Source: Oscillospiraceae bacterium (lineage in GTDB: Bacteria; Bacillota; Clostridia; Oscillospirales; Oscillospiraceae). Taken from it: a DNA stretch of 64,000 bases. Positions 35,762-43,479 of the stretch are shown one piece after another; the first letter of the stretch is position 1; the number at the start of each line of letters is the position of its first letter. The position numbers were made by a program, and so were the translations under genes. Below the pieces are notes generated by a model, which was not told the DNA's origin, did not search any database, and was given only the letters and a program-made list of their open reading frames with translations. The stretch lies in NCBI GenBank assembly GCA_017540565.1, contig JAFYAU010000022.1:53960-117959 (forward strand), read 5' to 3'.

Positions 35762-37069
35762 TCAGAAGCACAGCTTGCCCGGATTCAGGATGCCGTCCGG
35801 GTCGAAGATGGATTTCAGCCGTTTCATGGCGTCTAGGGCCAGGGGGTCTCTGTACAGCAGTTCCGGCAGGCGCCCGTACGGCCGGTCGAAGTAGGCCCCC
35901 AGGGGAACCAGACGTCCGGCGAGGGAGAACAGCGCCTCATCGGCGGCCGCGGTCTGCGAAGCGGTGTCCTCAAGGAAAAGATCGCATTCGATGCGGAAGG
36001 CACGCCCCTGGACCTGGGGACTGACGACGAAACCTGCCTCGGGGAAGGAATTCGTCATCTCCGCCAGTACGCCGGCGGCCTTGCTGGGAGGAACCAGCGT
36101 CAGCAGTTCCCGCTCGGCGCCTCGTTTCAGTTTCCAGTACGTCTCTCTCCTGTCGCAGTCGGTCAGCATCCGCTCGATCTCCGCCGGGGCGGCCGGGATG
36201 GCGGGCTCTGTTTCTGCGGTCAGGCCGAAGGCTGCGCAGGCGTCCTTCACGTATCCGCTGTAGATCTCCACGCGTTCCTCCGGGTACCGGTCATATCCGC
36301 AGACCCGGCACAGGAGCATCCACGGGGCGGCAGCTGTGCGGAACTCGTCCTCCCGTCCGGCCTCGGCAAAGGCCATGGCAAACGCGTTGCGGTCCAGGAT
36401 GACGCACTCATCCGGGACCCTGTCGAGCAGAAGCCTGCCGGCAAGGTCGAGCAGAAGTTCCGGAAAGACGGAGCCGATGAAGAACAGCCGGCTCGCGGAC
36501 GGCGCGATCTCCGCTTTGAGCGTCGCCCATGTAACGACTCCGATCGTACCCTGGGCAGCGGTGAGGAACCGGTAGTAATCGAAGGGGCCGGGTCCCCAGG
36601 GAATGACCTTGTCCGAGGTGTTCTCCTCATACGTCCCGGGGCCGGCTGCGGAGCCGGTACGGAAAATGTCCCCGGTCCCGAAGACCGTCTCCACCGTGAG
36701 CAGGGGATCGGGATAGTCGTACTGATACTTGGGAATCAGCACAGCCTCCTGTTCCAGTGCGCTGGCAACGGCGGATTTTGACGGACGTGGGAGAAAGGGA
36801 TGATTCAGGCGCAGACCCTGTTCGGCTGCCTGAGGCAGCAGTTCCCCGAAGGTCACGCCCGGTTCCACGCGGATGAACCGGCTTCTGCGGTCGATGTCCA
36901 TCACGCGTTTCATGCGCGACAGGTCGAGTGTGTCCGCTTCCGGATTCACGGATGCTCCATGAAAATGCGGCGGTCCGGAACTGACGGGGACGATCCCTTT
37001 TCCGGAACGCCTCGCCGCGAGAATGATCTCACGCACATCTGCTGCGGTCTCTGGGTACAGCAAAGTCAT
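35762..37069 (-). CDS. FAD-linked oxidase (GlcD type), first gene of the oxidoreductase operon
   Basis: A 435-residue flavoprotein with FAD_binding_4 opening (YPETAADVREIILAARRSG, then GIVPVSSGPPHFHG, then FIRVEPGVTFGELL) and the diagnostic C-terminal KSIFDPDGILNPGKL motif of the GlcD/D-lactate dehydrogenase family. AGGAGGGAGG precedes its ATG. It lacks a signal peptide and works in the cytosol. It differs clearly from the second flavoprotein at 32994, so the complex has two non-identical flavin subunits, as glycolate oxidase GlcDE does. A run with TACAAT near 37110 on the reverse strand may be the operon's -10 element. Substrate is probably an alpha-hydroxy acid or related alcohol from the GRE pathway; this is inference from neighbourhood. 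Confidence 0.8.
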   Translation of the reverse strand: MTLLYPETAADVREIILAARRSGKGIVPVSSGPPHFHGASVNPEADTLDLSRMKRVMDIDRRSRFIRVEPGVTFGELLPQAAEQGLRLNHPFLPRPSKSAVASALEQEAVLIPKYQYDYPDPLLTVETVFGTGDIFRTGSAAGPGTYEENTSDKVIPWGPGPFDYYRFLTAAQGTIGVVTWATLKAEIAPSASRLFFIGSVFPELLLDLAGRLLLDRVPDECVILDRNAFAMAFAEAGREDEFRTAAAPWMLLCRVCGYDRYPEERVEIYSGYVKDACAAFGLTAETEPAIPAAPAEIERMLTDCDRRETYWKLKRGAERELLTLVPPSKAAGVLAEMTNSFPEAGFVVSPQVQGRAFRIECDLFLEDTASQTAAADEALFSLAGRLVPLGAYFDRPYGRLPELLYRDPLALDAMKRLKSIFDPDGILNPGKLCF

Positions 37070-37197
37070 TCCTCCCTCCTGACGGCAGTGTCAGTTTTTC
37101 ACATATATATTGTATATGGGTTTCACGGCCGGCGGCATATCAAACTGGAAAGCGTATTCCTTGCAGGGAATACCGGCACCCGGAAAGCGTATAGAAG

Positions 37198-37239
37198 AAA
37201 CGATGGCGTCTCCCGCAGGGCAGGGGAACGCCATCGTTT
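37198..37239 (-). terminator. Terminator of the LysR gene
   Basis: Reverse-strand hairpin: AAACGATGGCGT (37198-37209) pairs with ACGCCATCGTTT (37228-37239); on the minus strand it is followed by TTTCTTC. It separates LysR from the FAD-oxidase operon, which therefore has its own promoter. Confidence 0.7.
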
Positions 37240-38135
37240 TAAATCAGATCAAGGAAAAGACCGGCAGCCCGCGTCAGACGGTCGGGGGCCCAGGCAATCA
37301 CGGTATGGAGAGGAGGCGCAACGTGGGGCAGGGGGATGTACTTCAGCCTGCCGCCTTCGGCGGTCGTTTTCCAGAGTACGCTTACGTACTGTTCCATCTC
37401 AATGCCGTGCAGCAGGGTGGGAATGTTCGGAGGACATTCGATGATTTTCGGGTGCAGCCCGTTCTGGCGGCATGTGGCGGCCATGATGTCCTTGCTGTAC
37501 AGGGAATCCTGATACGGCACGGCGAGAAAACGCTCGCCAGACAGCTTTTCCAGTTCATCGGGACCGACGTCTGCCAGTGGATGGGCGGATGACAGCGTGA
37601 CGTATTGCCGCAGTTCGTTCATCCGGACGAACTGCACTTTTTTGCTGTCCTGCAGATTCAGAGAGTATTCCGGCGCTATGATCAGATTGGCAAAGCCCAC
37701 GTCAAGCATATTCTGCAGGCGGTTGAGTTCCAGAATCGATTTGATGACCCGTACGTCGGGATACTGCGCCTTGAATTTCCGTATAAGGGCGCGGATCGGC
37801 TCGTAGTCCTCGCAGATATCGAACATCGCGGGAAGGACGATATGGATGATCCTGTCTTCCGGACCGACCATGTTTTTTACAGAGGACAGAGTGGAATCCA
37901 GCGAATTGTACAGTGGTTCCAGACTCGAGTACAGATGCCTGCCCACAGGCGTCAGAAAAGCGCCGTGGTTCGTCCGCTCGAAGAGAGGAGCGCCGAGATT
38001 GTCCTCAAACCGTTTCAGGATCTTGCTGAGAGCGGGCTGGGAGATGTACATGATCTCGCAGGCTTTCGTTATGCTCCTGTAGCGGGCGATGGTAAGGAAG
38101 GCTTCGATCTGCTGAAAAGTGATTCCGTTGTTCAT
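37239..38135 (-). CDS. LysR-type transcriptional regulator of the catabolic island
   Basis: A 298-residue regulator. The winged helix-turn-helix covers about residues 5-64 (FQQIEAFLTIARYRSITKAC, then SQPALSKILKRFEDNLG and LFERTNHGAFLT), followed by the linker helix and a type-2 periplasmic-binding-like effector domain (IIHIVLPAMFDI onward). LysR proteins usually control a divergent neighbour and need a small-molecule inducer. Here the divergent gene is the sugar-binding lipoprotein of the ABC importer, and the reverse-strand FAD-oxidase operon lies downstream. It probably controls the whole 27-48 kb island. The start is ATG 38135, with its own good promoter upstream. Confidence 0.9.
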   Translation of the reverse strand: MNNGITFQQIEAFLTIARYRSITKACEIMYISQPALSKILKRFEDNLGAPLFERTNHGAFLTPVGRHLYSSLEPLYNSLDSTLSSVKNMVGPEDRIIHIVLPAMFDICEDYEPIRALIRKFKAQYPDVRVIKSILELNRLQNMLDVGFANLIIAPEYSLNLQDSKKVQFVRMNELRQYVTLSSAHPLADVGPDELEKLSGERFLAVPYQDSLYSKDIMAATCRQNGLHPKIIECPPNIPTLLHGIEMEQYVSVLWKTTAEGGRLKYIPLPHVAPPLHTVIAWAPDRLTRAAGLFLDLI

Positions 38136-38237
38136 GGAAATCTCTCCGTTTCTTTCTGATTGAGGGGGCTCGGATCAGGTGCGTCCCGGCAGAGGCAGGA
38201 CGGAAAAGGAATAGATACAGCCTCCGGTTTTTCTACA

Positions 38238-38265
38238 ATTATAGCAGAAAAGAGCGAAGATTCAA
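38238..38265 (-). promoter_or_regulatory. Promoter of the LysR gene
   Basis: On the reverse strand TTGAAT (38260-38265) and TATAAT (38238-38243) are separated by 16 bases, about 103 bases before the LysR start. Confidence 0.65.
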
Positions 38266-38273
38266 TACTGGCA

Positions 38274-38289
38274 ATAACAGCAATGTTAT
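38274..38289. promoter_or_regulatory. Candidate LysR operator dyad
   Basis: ATAAC and GTTAT are exact inverted repeats around six bases, giving a T-N12-A type dyad between the two divergent genes and just upstream of the LysR -35. This is where a LysR protein would be expected to bind. Confidence 0.45.
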
Positions 38290-38427
38290 GGATATGTAAA
38301 AATGATAATGGTCAGGGAATACTCGGGAGAGTAATCTGTAGATGGCAGAAAGGACGGGACGGTCCCGCCTGGGCGGCTTCAGCCGGTCCGTACCCGGACG
38401 CCGAAAAATCTTTAGGAGGATTTGAAA

Positions 38428-39660
38428 ATGAAGAAAGTCATTGCTCTGTTGCTGGCCTTCCTGATGTGCTTCGCTCTCCTGGCCTGCGGCCAGAAAGCCG
38501 AGCCTGCACCTTCGAAGGACGACGCGGCTCCTGCTGATACCACGCCGGAGAAGCAGGAGGACACCACTCCGGCGGATACCACCCCGGCCGACGAGACTCC
38601 CGCCGAGGAGCCGGAAGGCGGAGAGGAACCCGCTGCGGATACCAAGTTCCCTGGCTATTTCGACGATGACGTCGATCATTTCGCCAGGAAAAAGTACACC
38701 CTGTGCTACGCCATGCCGATGGAGACCAACATGCATGACGAGTATCTGGAAGGTTTCTACAAGATCCAGGACAAGTACAACTTCGAGCTCGTCTTCAGTA
38801 ACTCCAACAACGACTCCGAGCAGTACGTGCAGAATATCGAGATCATGGCCGCCAAGGGCGTGGACGGATTCTTCATCGACTGCCCGAACGCTGTCTGCGT
38901 CCGCGTGAAGGAGCTCCTTGACGAACTGGGTACCCCCTATATCGCCTTCAACTCCCCGCTGTATGACGAGAACAACCTGATGGCTGCCCCCGGCGTTATC
39001 CAGGACGGCGCAAGCTGCGGCGAAGCCACCGCGACCTGGTTCTGCGAGCACTATACGGACTACTGGGGCGATGTGGACAAGAAGGACGTCAAGATGCTGA
39101 CCCTGACGAGCTCCTCCTATCCCGAGTTCGCGAAGAGATCCAACGGCGCCAAGGAAGTGTTCCTGGCGAACTTCCCCGACAGTGAGGTCCAGGAGATCGA
39201 TATGACCGGTAAGGGCGTTGCCGCCGACGGCGCGTACGACATGGTCACTCCCGTCATCACCACTCAGCCCGAAGTGAAGTACTGGTACATCCAGTGCGGC
39301 GTCGACAACTGGGGCCAGGGCGCTGCCCGTGCCGTTGAAGGTGCCGGCCTCGACAAGAACTCCATGGTATGCAGCGTCGGCAACGTGCTGCTGGTAGGCG
39401 CCTGGGAAGAGGGCTATGAAGGCTGCTGGTGCTGCGGCGCTTACACCACGAACCTCGACCTCGCGGTTCCCGCCGTCAGCGGTCTGATCGCACTCATCGA
39501 CGGCCGCGCCACTGCTGATACCCTGTGGAAAGAGCGCGCCATCCCCGGCGACTCCTACGGCGACAACTACGGTATCTGGTACAGCCTCGTCAGCGCCATG
39601 ACGAAGGACAACTACAATAAACTCGTTGAAGAGGCAGAAGTGAGATACGGCCTCAAATAA
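38428..39660 (+). CDS. Sugar-type ABC substrate-binding lipoprotein (CUT2, RbsB-like)
   Basis: A 410-residue lipoprotein; ATG 38428 is preferred because TTAGGAGG ends eight bases before it. The lipobox FALLAC puts the lipidated Cys near residue 20. A Thr/Pro/Asp/Glu-rich tether of about 50 residues follows, then a type-1 periplasmic binding fold (YTLCYAMPMETNMHDEY, FELVFSNSNND, GVDGFFIDCPN). It captures a sugar-like ligand outside the cell for the two permeases downstream. Strongly biased codons (GCC, ATC, CTG) and an attenuator hairpin after the gene fit the high expression typical of binding proteins. Divergent from LysR. Ligand unknown; the tether and aromatic-rich C-terminal lobe (GCWCCGAYTTN region) are notable. 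Confidence 0.9.
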   Translation: MKKVIALLLAFLMCFALLACGQKAEPAPSKDDAAPADTTPEKQEDTTPADTTPADETPAEEPEGGEEPAADTKFPGYFDDDVDHFARKKYTLCYAMPMETNMHDEYLEGFYKIQDKYNFELVFSNSNNDSEQYVQNIEIMAAKGVDGFFIDCPNAVCVRVKELLDELGTPYIAFNSPLYDENNLMAAPGVIQDGASCGEATATWFCEHYTDYWGDVDKKDVKMLTLTSSSYPEFAKRSNGAKEVFLANFPDSEVQEIDMTGKGVAADGAYDMVTPVITTQPEVKYWYIQCGVDNWGQGAARAVEGAGLDKNSMVCSVGNVLLVGAWEEGYEGCWCCGAYTTNLDLAVPAVSGLIALIDGRATADTLWKERAIPGDSYGDNYGIWYSLVSAMTKDNYNKLVEEAEVRYGLK

Positions 39661-39719
39661 AGCCGTCACGGCGTGATCGGCTGAAAGCGATCCGGAGGTC
39701 TGCTCCGATAATATGAGAT

Positions 39720-39776
39720 GGGGGGACGTCTGGATGGAACTCATTGAAGTCCACTCCTGACGTCCCCCCCGCTTTT
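39720..39776 (+). terminator. Attenuating terminator between binding protein and first permease
   Basis: GGGGGGACGTC (39720-39730) pairs with GACGTCCCCCC (39759-39769) across a 28-base loop, followed by GCTTTTT. It likely lowers read-through so that the binding protein is made in excess of the permeases. Confidence 0.7.
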
Positions 39777-39815
39777 TCTGAAGGATGCTATTCTTCTGTT
39801 TGATGGAGGGATACT

Positions 39816-40781
39816 ATGCAAACAACTAGCAAGGCTCAGAAGTTCCTGAAGTCCAAGACCTTCATACTGCTCATTCTTCTGGCAATGGAAGTGGTGGTAT
39901 TTACCGTCTTGTCTCAGGGACTGTACATCAATATCATCAATATCCGTAACATTCTGAACTCTATCGTGATCACGGCCTTCCTGACGGTGGGCGCCGTTCT
40001 GCTGATGGTCCGCGGTTACGTGGATATATCCGCCAGCGCTGTGGGCTGCTTTACGACCATGATGGTCGCTTCGCTCCTCGCCGCCGGCATCCCGTGGCCT
40101 CTCGCCATCATCTTCTGCCTGCTCGCCTCCGCGGTCGTGGGCTGTGTGAACGCCATCCTCATCACGAAGTGCGGATTCCAGCCCTTCATCGTGACCATGG
40201 CCATGGCTCAGGTACTGAAGGGACTGCAGTATATCATCTTCGGCACGAACCCGATCGCCATCAAGGATCCCACCATGGTGGCGCTGGGCACGCACCGCAT
40301 CGCGGGCCTGATCCCGTATACGCTGATCCTCGCCCTGATCTGCATCGCCATCTACGGTTTCATCCTGAGCAAGACGTATTTCGGCAAGAGCATCTACATG
40401 ATCGGCGGCAACCCCCAGGCGGCCAACCTGGCTGGCCTCAACCCCAAGAGAATGGCGTATATCCTGTTCATCAACGACAGCGCCCTGGCCGGCCTTGCCG
40501 GCTGCCTGCTGGCCTTCCGTCTGAAATCCGGTGCTCTGGACTCCATCACGAACGGTCAGTTCACCGGAATGACGGGCGCCATCCTGGGCGGCGTTTCCTT
40601 CGGCGGCGGCACCGGCGGCATGTTCGGTGCGTTCATCGGCATGCTGGTGATCAGCGCCTTCAAGACAGGACTGACGCTGCTCGCCGTTCCCGCCTGGTGG
40701 ATGACGTTCGGTTCGGGCGCCCTTCTTCTGTTCGCGCTCGCCTTCGACCATTTTGCCAGCTTCCGCAGGACAAAGTCCTGA
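39816..40781 (+). CDS. CUT2 sugar ABC permease, first (RbsC-like)
   Basis: A 321-residue polytopic protein of the ribose/xylose permease family with about eight to ten membrane segments and the family hallmark ALAGLAGCLLAFRL / MTGAILGGVSFGGGTGGMFGAFIG region near the C-terminus, where the ATPase coupling loop lies (NPQAANLAGLNPKRM). It would pair with the second permease at 42371 to form an asymmetric channel. It starts 155 bases after the binding-protein gene, beyond the attenuator, with GATGGAGGG just before the ATG. Confidence 0.9.
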   Translation: MQTTSKAQKFLKSKTFILLILLAMEVVVFTVLSQGLYINIINIRNILNSIVITAFLTVGAVLLMVRGYVDISASAVGCFTTMMVASLLAAGIPWPLAIIFCLLASAVVGCVNAILITKCGFQPFIVTMAMAQVLKGLQYIIFGTNPIAIKDPTMVALGTHRIAGLIPYTLILALICIAIYGFILSKTYFGKSIYMIGGNPQAANLAGLNPKRMAYILFINDSALAGLAGCLLAFRLKSGALDSITNGQFTGMTGAILGGVSFGGGTGGMFGAFIGMLVISAFKTGLTLLAVPAWWMTFGSGALLLFALAFDHFASFRRTKS

Positions 40782-40816
40782 CGGACCGGCAGAATTGAGG
40801 AAAGGAGACTAAGATC

Positions 40817-42358
40817 ATGACAGAAGTCAATACGTCTGTGAATACCGACAGGAATGCCGGCGGAAAGGGCATGGCCCTGGAAGTCGACAACATCAGCAAA
40901 TCCTTCCCCGGCGTCAAGGCTCTTCAGAACGTCAGCTTCCGGGCGGAACCGGGCAAGGTCCTGGCACTGCTGGGTGAAAACGGCGCCGGAAAGAGCACGC
41001 TGCTGAAAGTACTCAGCGGCGACATCAAGCCGGATGAGGGCGAGGTCCGCATCGGCGGAGTTCCGCAGAAATTCGACGCCCCTGTGCAGGCCATCCAGGC
41101 CGGCATCAGCGTCATCTATCAGGAACGGCAGCTTGTGCCGTCCATGAGCGTCCTCGAGAACATCTACTGCGGGGACCTTCCCGCCACGAAAGCGGGCTTC
41201 CTCAAAAAGAAGGAAATGAGGCAGACGGCCGAAAGGATCATTCAGGAATTCGGACTTGAAATCGATCCCTTTGAGAAACTGGGCCGGCTGTCCACCGCCC
41301 ACCAGCAGATGGTGGAGATCATGAAGGCCTACCGCCGCGATTCCCAGATCATCGCATTCGACGAGCCCACGGCATCTCTTACGGACAAGGAGGTCACGAT
41401 TCTCTTCGACCTGATCCAGAGACTGAAGGAGCAGGGGAAGATCATCCTTTACGTTTCCCACCGCCTTGCCGAGATCTTCCAGATCACGGATGAGATCGTG
41501 GTGCTGAAGGACGGCAGGATGGTCAAGCAGCTCAAGACGGCGGAGACCAACGAAGCCGAACTGATTAAGGCCATGGTCGGCCGTGACATCGGCGATACCT
41601 ACTCTTCGCTGAAGCGGAACGACAAGATGGGCGATGTGCTGCTCGAAGTGAACAACCTGACCACGGACGCCGTGCACGACGTGAGCTTCAAGCTGCGCCG
41701 CGGCGAGATCGTCGGCTTTGCCGGCCTGGTAGGCGCCGGACGTACGGAAGTGGTCCGAGCGATCTTCGGGGCGGATCCCATCATCTCCGGAGAGGTCATC
41801 CTTGACGGGGAGAAAGTGAACTTCAAGCATCCGAAGGACGCCATCGACGCGGGCATCGCGCTTTGCCCGGAGGATCGTAAGGAACAGGGACTGATCCGGT
41901 TCCGCTCCGTGCAGGACAACGTATGTCTGCCGGTGTTCAAGAAGATGAGAAAGGGCCTGATCCTCGACAGAAAAAAGCAGGAAGCCCTGACGGAGAAGGC
42001 CGTCGAAAAGTACTCCATCCGCACGCCGACGTTCGAGAAGCTCGTCGTGGAGCTCTCCGGCGGCAACCAGCAGAAGGTCATCCTTGGCCGGTGGACCTCC
42101 GAGCTGCTCACCACAAAGCTTCTGATCCTGGACGAGCCCACCAAGGGCATCGACGTGGGAACGAAGGCAGAGATCTATCAGATCCTCTGCGATCTTGCCA
42201 GAGAGGGGAAGGGCGTCATCTTCATCTCCTCCGAGCTTCCGGAAGTCATCAACATAGCCGATACGATCATCGTCATGCACAACGGGCACATCACTGGTAC
42301 CCTGGCAAGAGAGGACGCGACGGAAGAAAAGGTCATGTCCCTTGCCATGCTGGATTAA
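40817..42358 (+). CDS. CUT2 sugar ABC transporter ATPase with two nucleotide-binding domains (RbsA/MglA-like)
   Basis: A 513-residue ATPase with two fused ABC modules. The first has Walker A GENGAGKST near residue 54, a signature region reading LSTAHQQMVEI in place of the LSGGQ motif (usual for RbsA-type first modules), and Walker B IIAFDEPTASLT. The second, from about 270, has the degenerate A-loop GLVGAGRTEV, intact signature LSGGNQQKVILGRW and LLILDEPTKGIDVG. This asymmetry is normal for CUT2 importers, which do not need a shared sugar ATPase. It sits between the two permease genes, with 12 bases to the second. AAAGGAG precedes the ATG. Confidence 0.95.
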   Translation: MTEVNTSVNTDRNAGGKGMALEVDNISKSFPGVKALQNVSFRAEPGKVLALLGENGAGKSTLLKVLSGDIKPDEGEVRIGGVPQKFDAPVQAIQAGISVIYQERQLVPSMSVLENIYCGDLPATKAGFLKKKEMRQTAERIIQEFGLEIDPFEKLGRLSTAHQQMVEIMKAYRRDSQIIAFDEPTASLTDKEVTILFDLIQRLKEQGKIILYVSHRLAEIFQITDEIVVLKDGRMVKQLKTAETNEAELIKAMVGRDIGDTYSSLKRNDKMGDVLLEVNNLTTDAVHDVSFKLRRGEIVGFAGLVGAGRTEVVRAIFGADPIISGEVILDGEKVNFKHPKDAIDAGIALCPEDRKEQGLIRFRSVQDNVCLPVFKKMRKGLILDRKKQEALTEKAVEKYSIRTPTFEKLVVELSGGNQQKVILGRWTSELLTTKLLILDEPTKGIDVGTKAEIYQILCDLAREGKGVIFISSELPEVINIADTIIVMHNGHITGTLAREDATEEKVMSLAMLD

Positions 42359-42370
42359 GGAGGATGACAC

Positions 42371-43351
42371 ATGAACGGATCGTTTATCAAGCGGATAACC
42401 AGGAACAAGGCGTTCAGTCTGGCGATCATTATGTTCGCCGTCTGGATCATATTCTTCCTGCTTAACCACAACTACTTCGTCGGTGAGAACTTCACCGGCA
42501 TCATGAACACCAGCAGCCTGTCGGGAACCATCGCCATCGGCCTAGCCTGCCTGATGATGAGCGGCAGCATTGATCTGTCCGCGGGCGCTGAGGGCTGCTT
42601 CGGCGGCGTCCTCGTCGCACTGTTCCTCCGCACCGGCATGAACTGGATCCTGGCACTGCTCCTCACGATCCTCTGCGGCGTCGTGATGGGACTCATCAAC
42701 GCCTTCTGGGTCAATGCGATGAAACTGATGCCCTTCATCTCCACCATCGCCATGTCCTCCATCTATCAGGCAATGGCGGTCATCGTCACCAAGAGCAGCG
42801 AGATCGCCATCGGCGAGGGACCGTTCACAAGACTGGGCACCGGACACATCGGCATATTCCCGCTCCCGTTCATCATCATGGTCATACTGATGGTGATTTA
42901 CGGTCTGATGTTGAACTATACGAAATTCGGGCGAAGGCTGATCCTGTGCGGCGGCAACCGGACGGCAGCCCGCCTGGCCGGCATCAACCACCAGAAGATC
43001 ACAACCATCATGTTCGCCAACTGCGGCGCCATCTCCGCGCTTGCCGGCGCCATCCTGGCCGCCAGGATGAACAACGGCGGACCGCGCGCCGTCCTCGGAG
43101 CCGAGATGGATGCCATGACGGCGGCCATCATCGGCGGTGTATCCTTCCTGGGCGGCGGCACCAGCGGCATGGGGACCATATTCGTGGCCCTGCTGCTCGT
43201 CAACAGCTTCAACAACGGCCTGCAGGTCATCAAGGTCAACTCCTTCTGGCAGTTCGTGACCCGCGGTGGTCTGCTGATCCTCGCTCTGATCGTGGACTAC
43301 TTCAGAGAGAGCAGACGGCAGAAGGCCCTGAAGCAGGGGGCAAAAGTCTGA
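42371..43351 (+). CDS. CUT2 sugar ABC permease, second (RbsC-like)
   Basis: A 326-residue polytopic permease, a paralog of the one at 39816 but clearly diverged. It shares the SGSIDLSAGAEGCFGGVLVA motif region (compare ribose permease IDLSVG), the coupling loop GNRTAARLAGINHQKI and the late IIGGVSFLGGGTSGMGTIF stretch. Two distinct permeases in one operon imply a heterodimer, seen in several CUT2 systems for less common sugars or related signals. AAGGAGGA precedes its start. Downstream is a 128-base gap with a hairpin before the MoaF-like gene. Confidence 0.9.
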   Translation: MNGSFIKRITRNKAFSLAIIMFAVWIIFFLLNHNYFVGENFTGIMNTSSLSGTIAIGLACLMMSGSIDLSAGAEGCFGGVLVALFLRTGMNWILALLLTILCGVVMGLINAFWVNAMKLMPFISTIAMSSIYQAMAVIVTKSSEIAIGEGPFTRLGTGHIGIFPLPFIIMVILMVIYGLMLNYTKFGRRLILCGGNRTAARLAGINHQKITTIMFANCGAISALAGAILAARMNNGGPRAVLGAEMDAMTAAIIGGVSFLGGGTSGMGTIFVALLLVNSFNNGLQVIKVNSFWQFVTRGGLLILALIVDYFRESRRQKALKQGAKV

Positions 43352-43371
43352 CGGCAATCCCATACGCGCCT

Positions 43372-43405
43372 ATGCCCCGGCGGGTCCGATGACCCGGCGG
43401 GGCAT
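43372..43405 (+). terminator. Hairpin between the ABC genes and the long MoaF-like gene
   Basis: Fourteen-base arms 43372-43385 and 43392-43405 pair with one mismatch around CCGATG. No T-run; probably an mRNA stability or attenuation element within the operon. Confidence 0.45.
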
Positions 43406-43479
43406 GTCGCAGAAAGCAGAAGGTCAAAGATTACGGATAACAAAGGCATCTGGATATACCGGTTGGAGGTGTTCATTCT

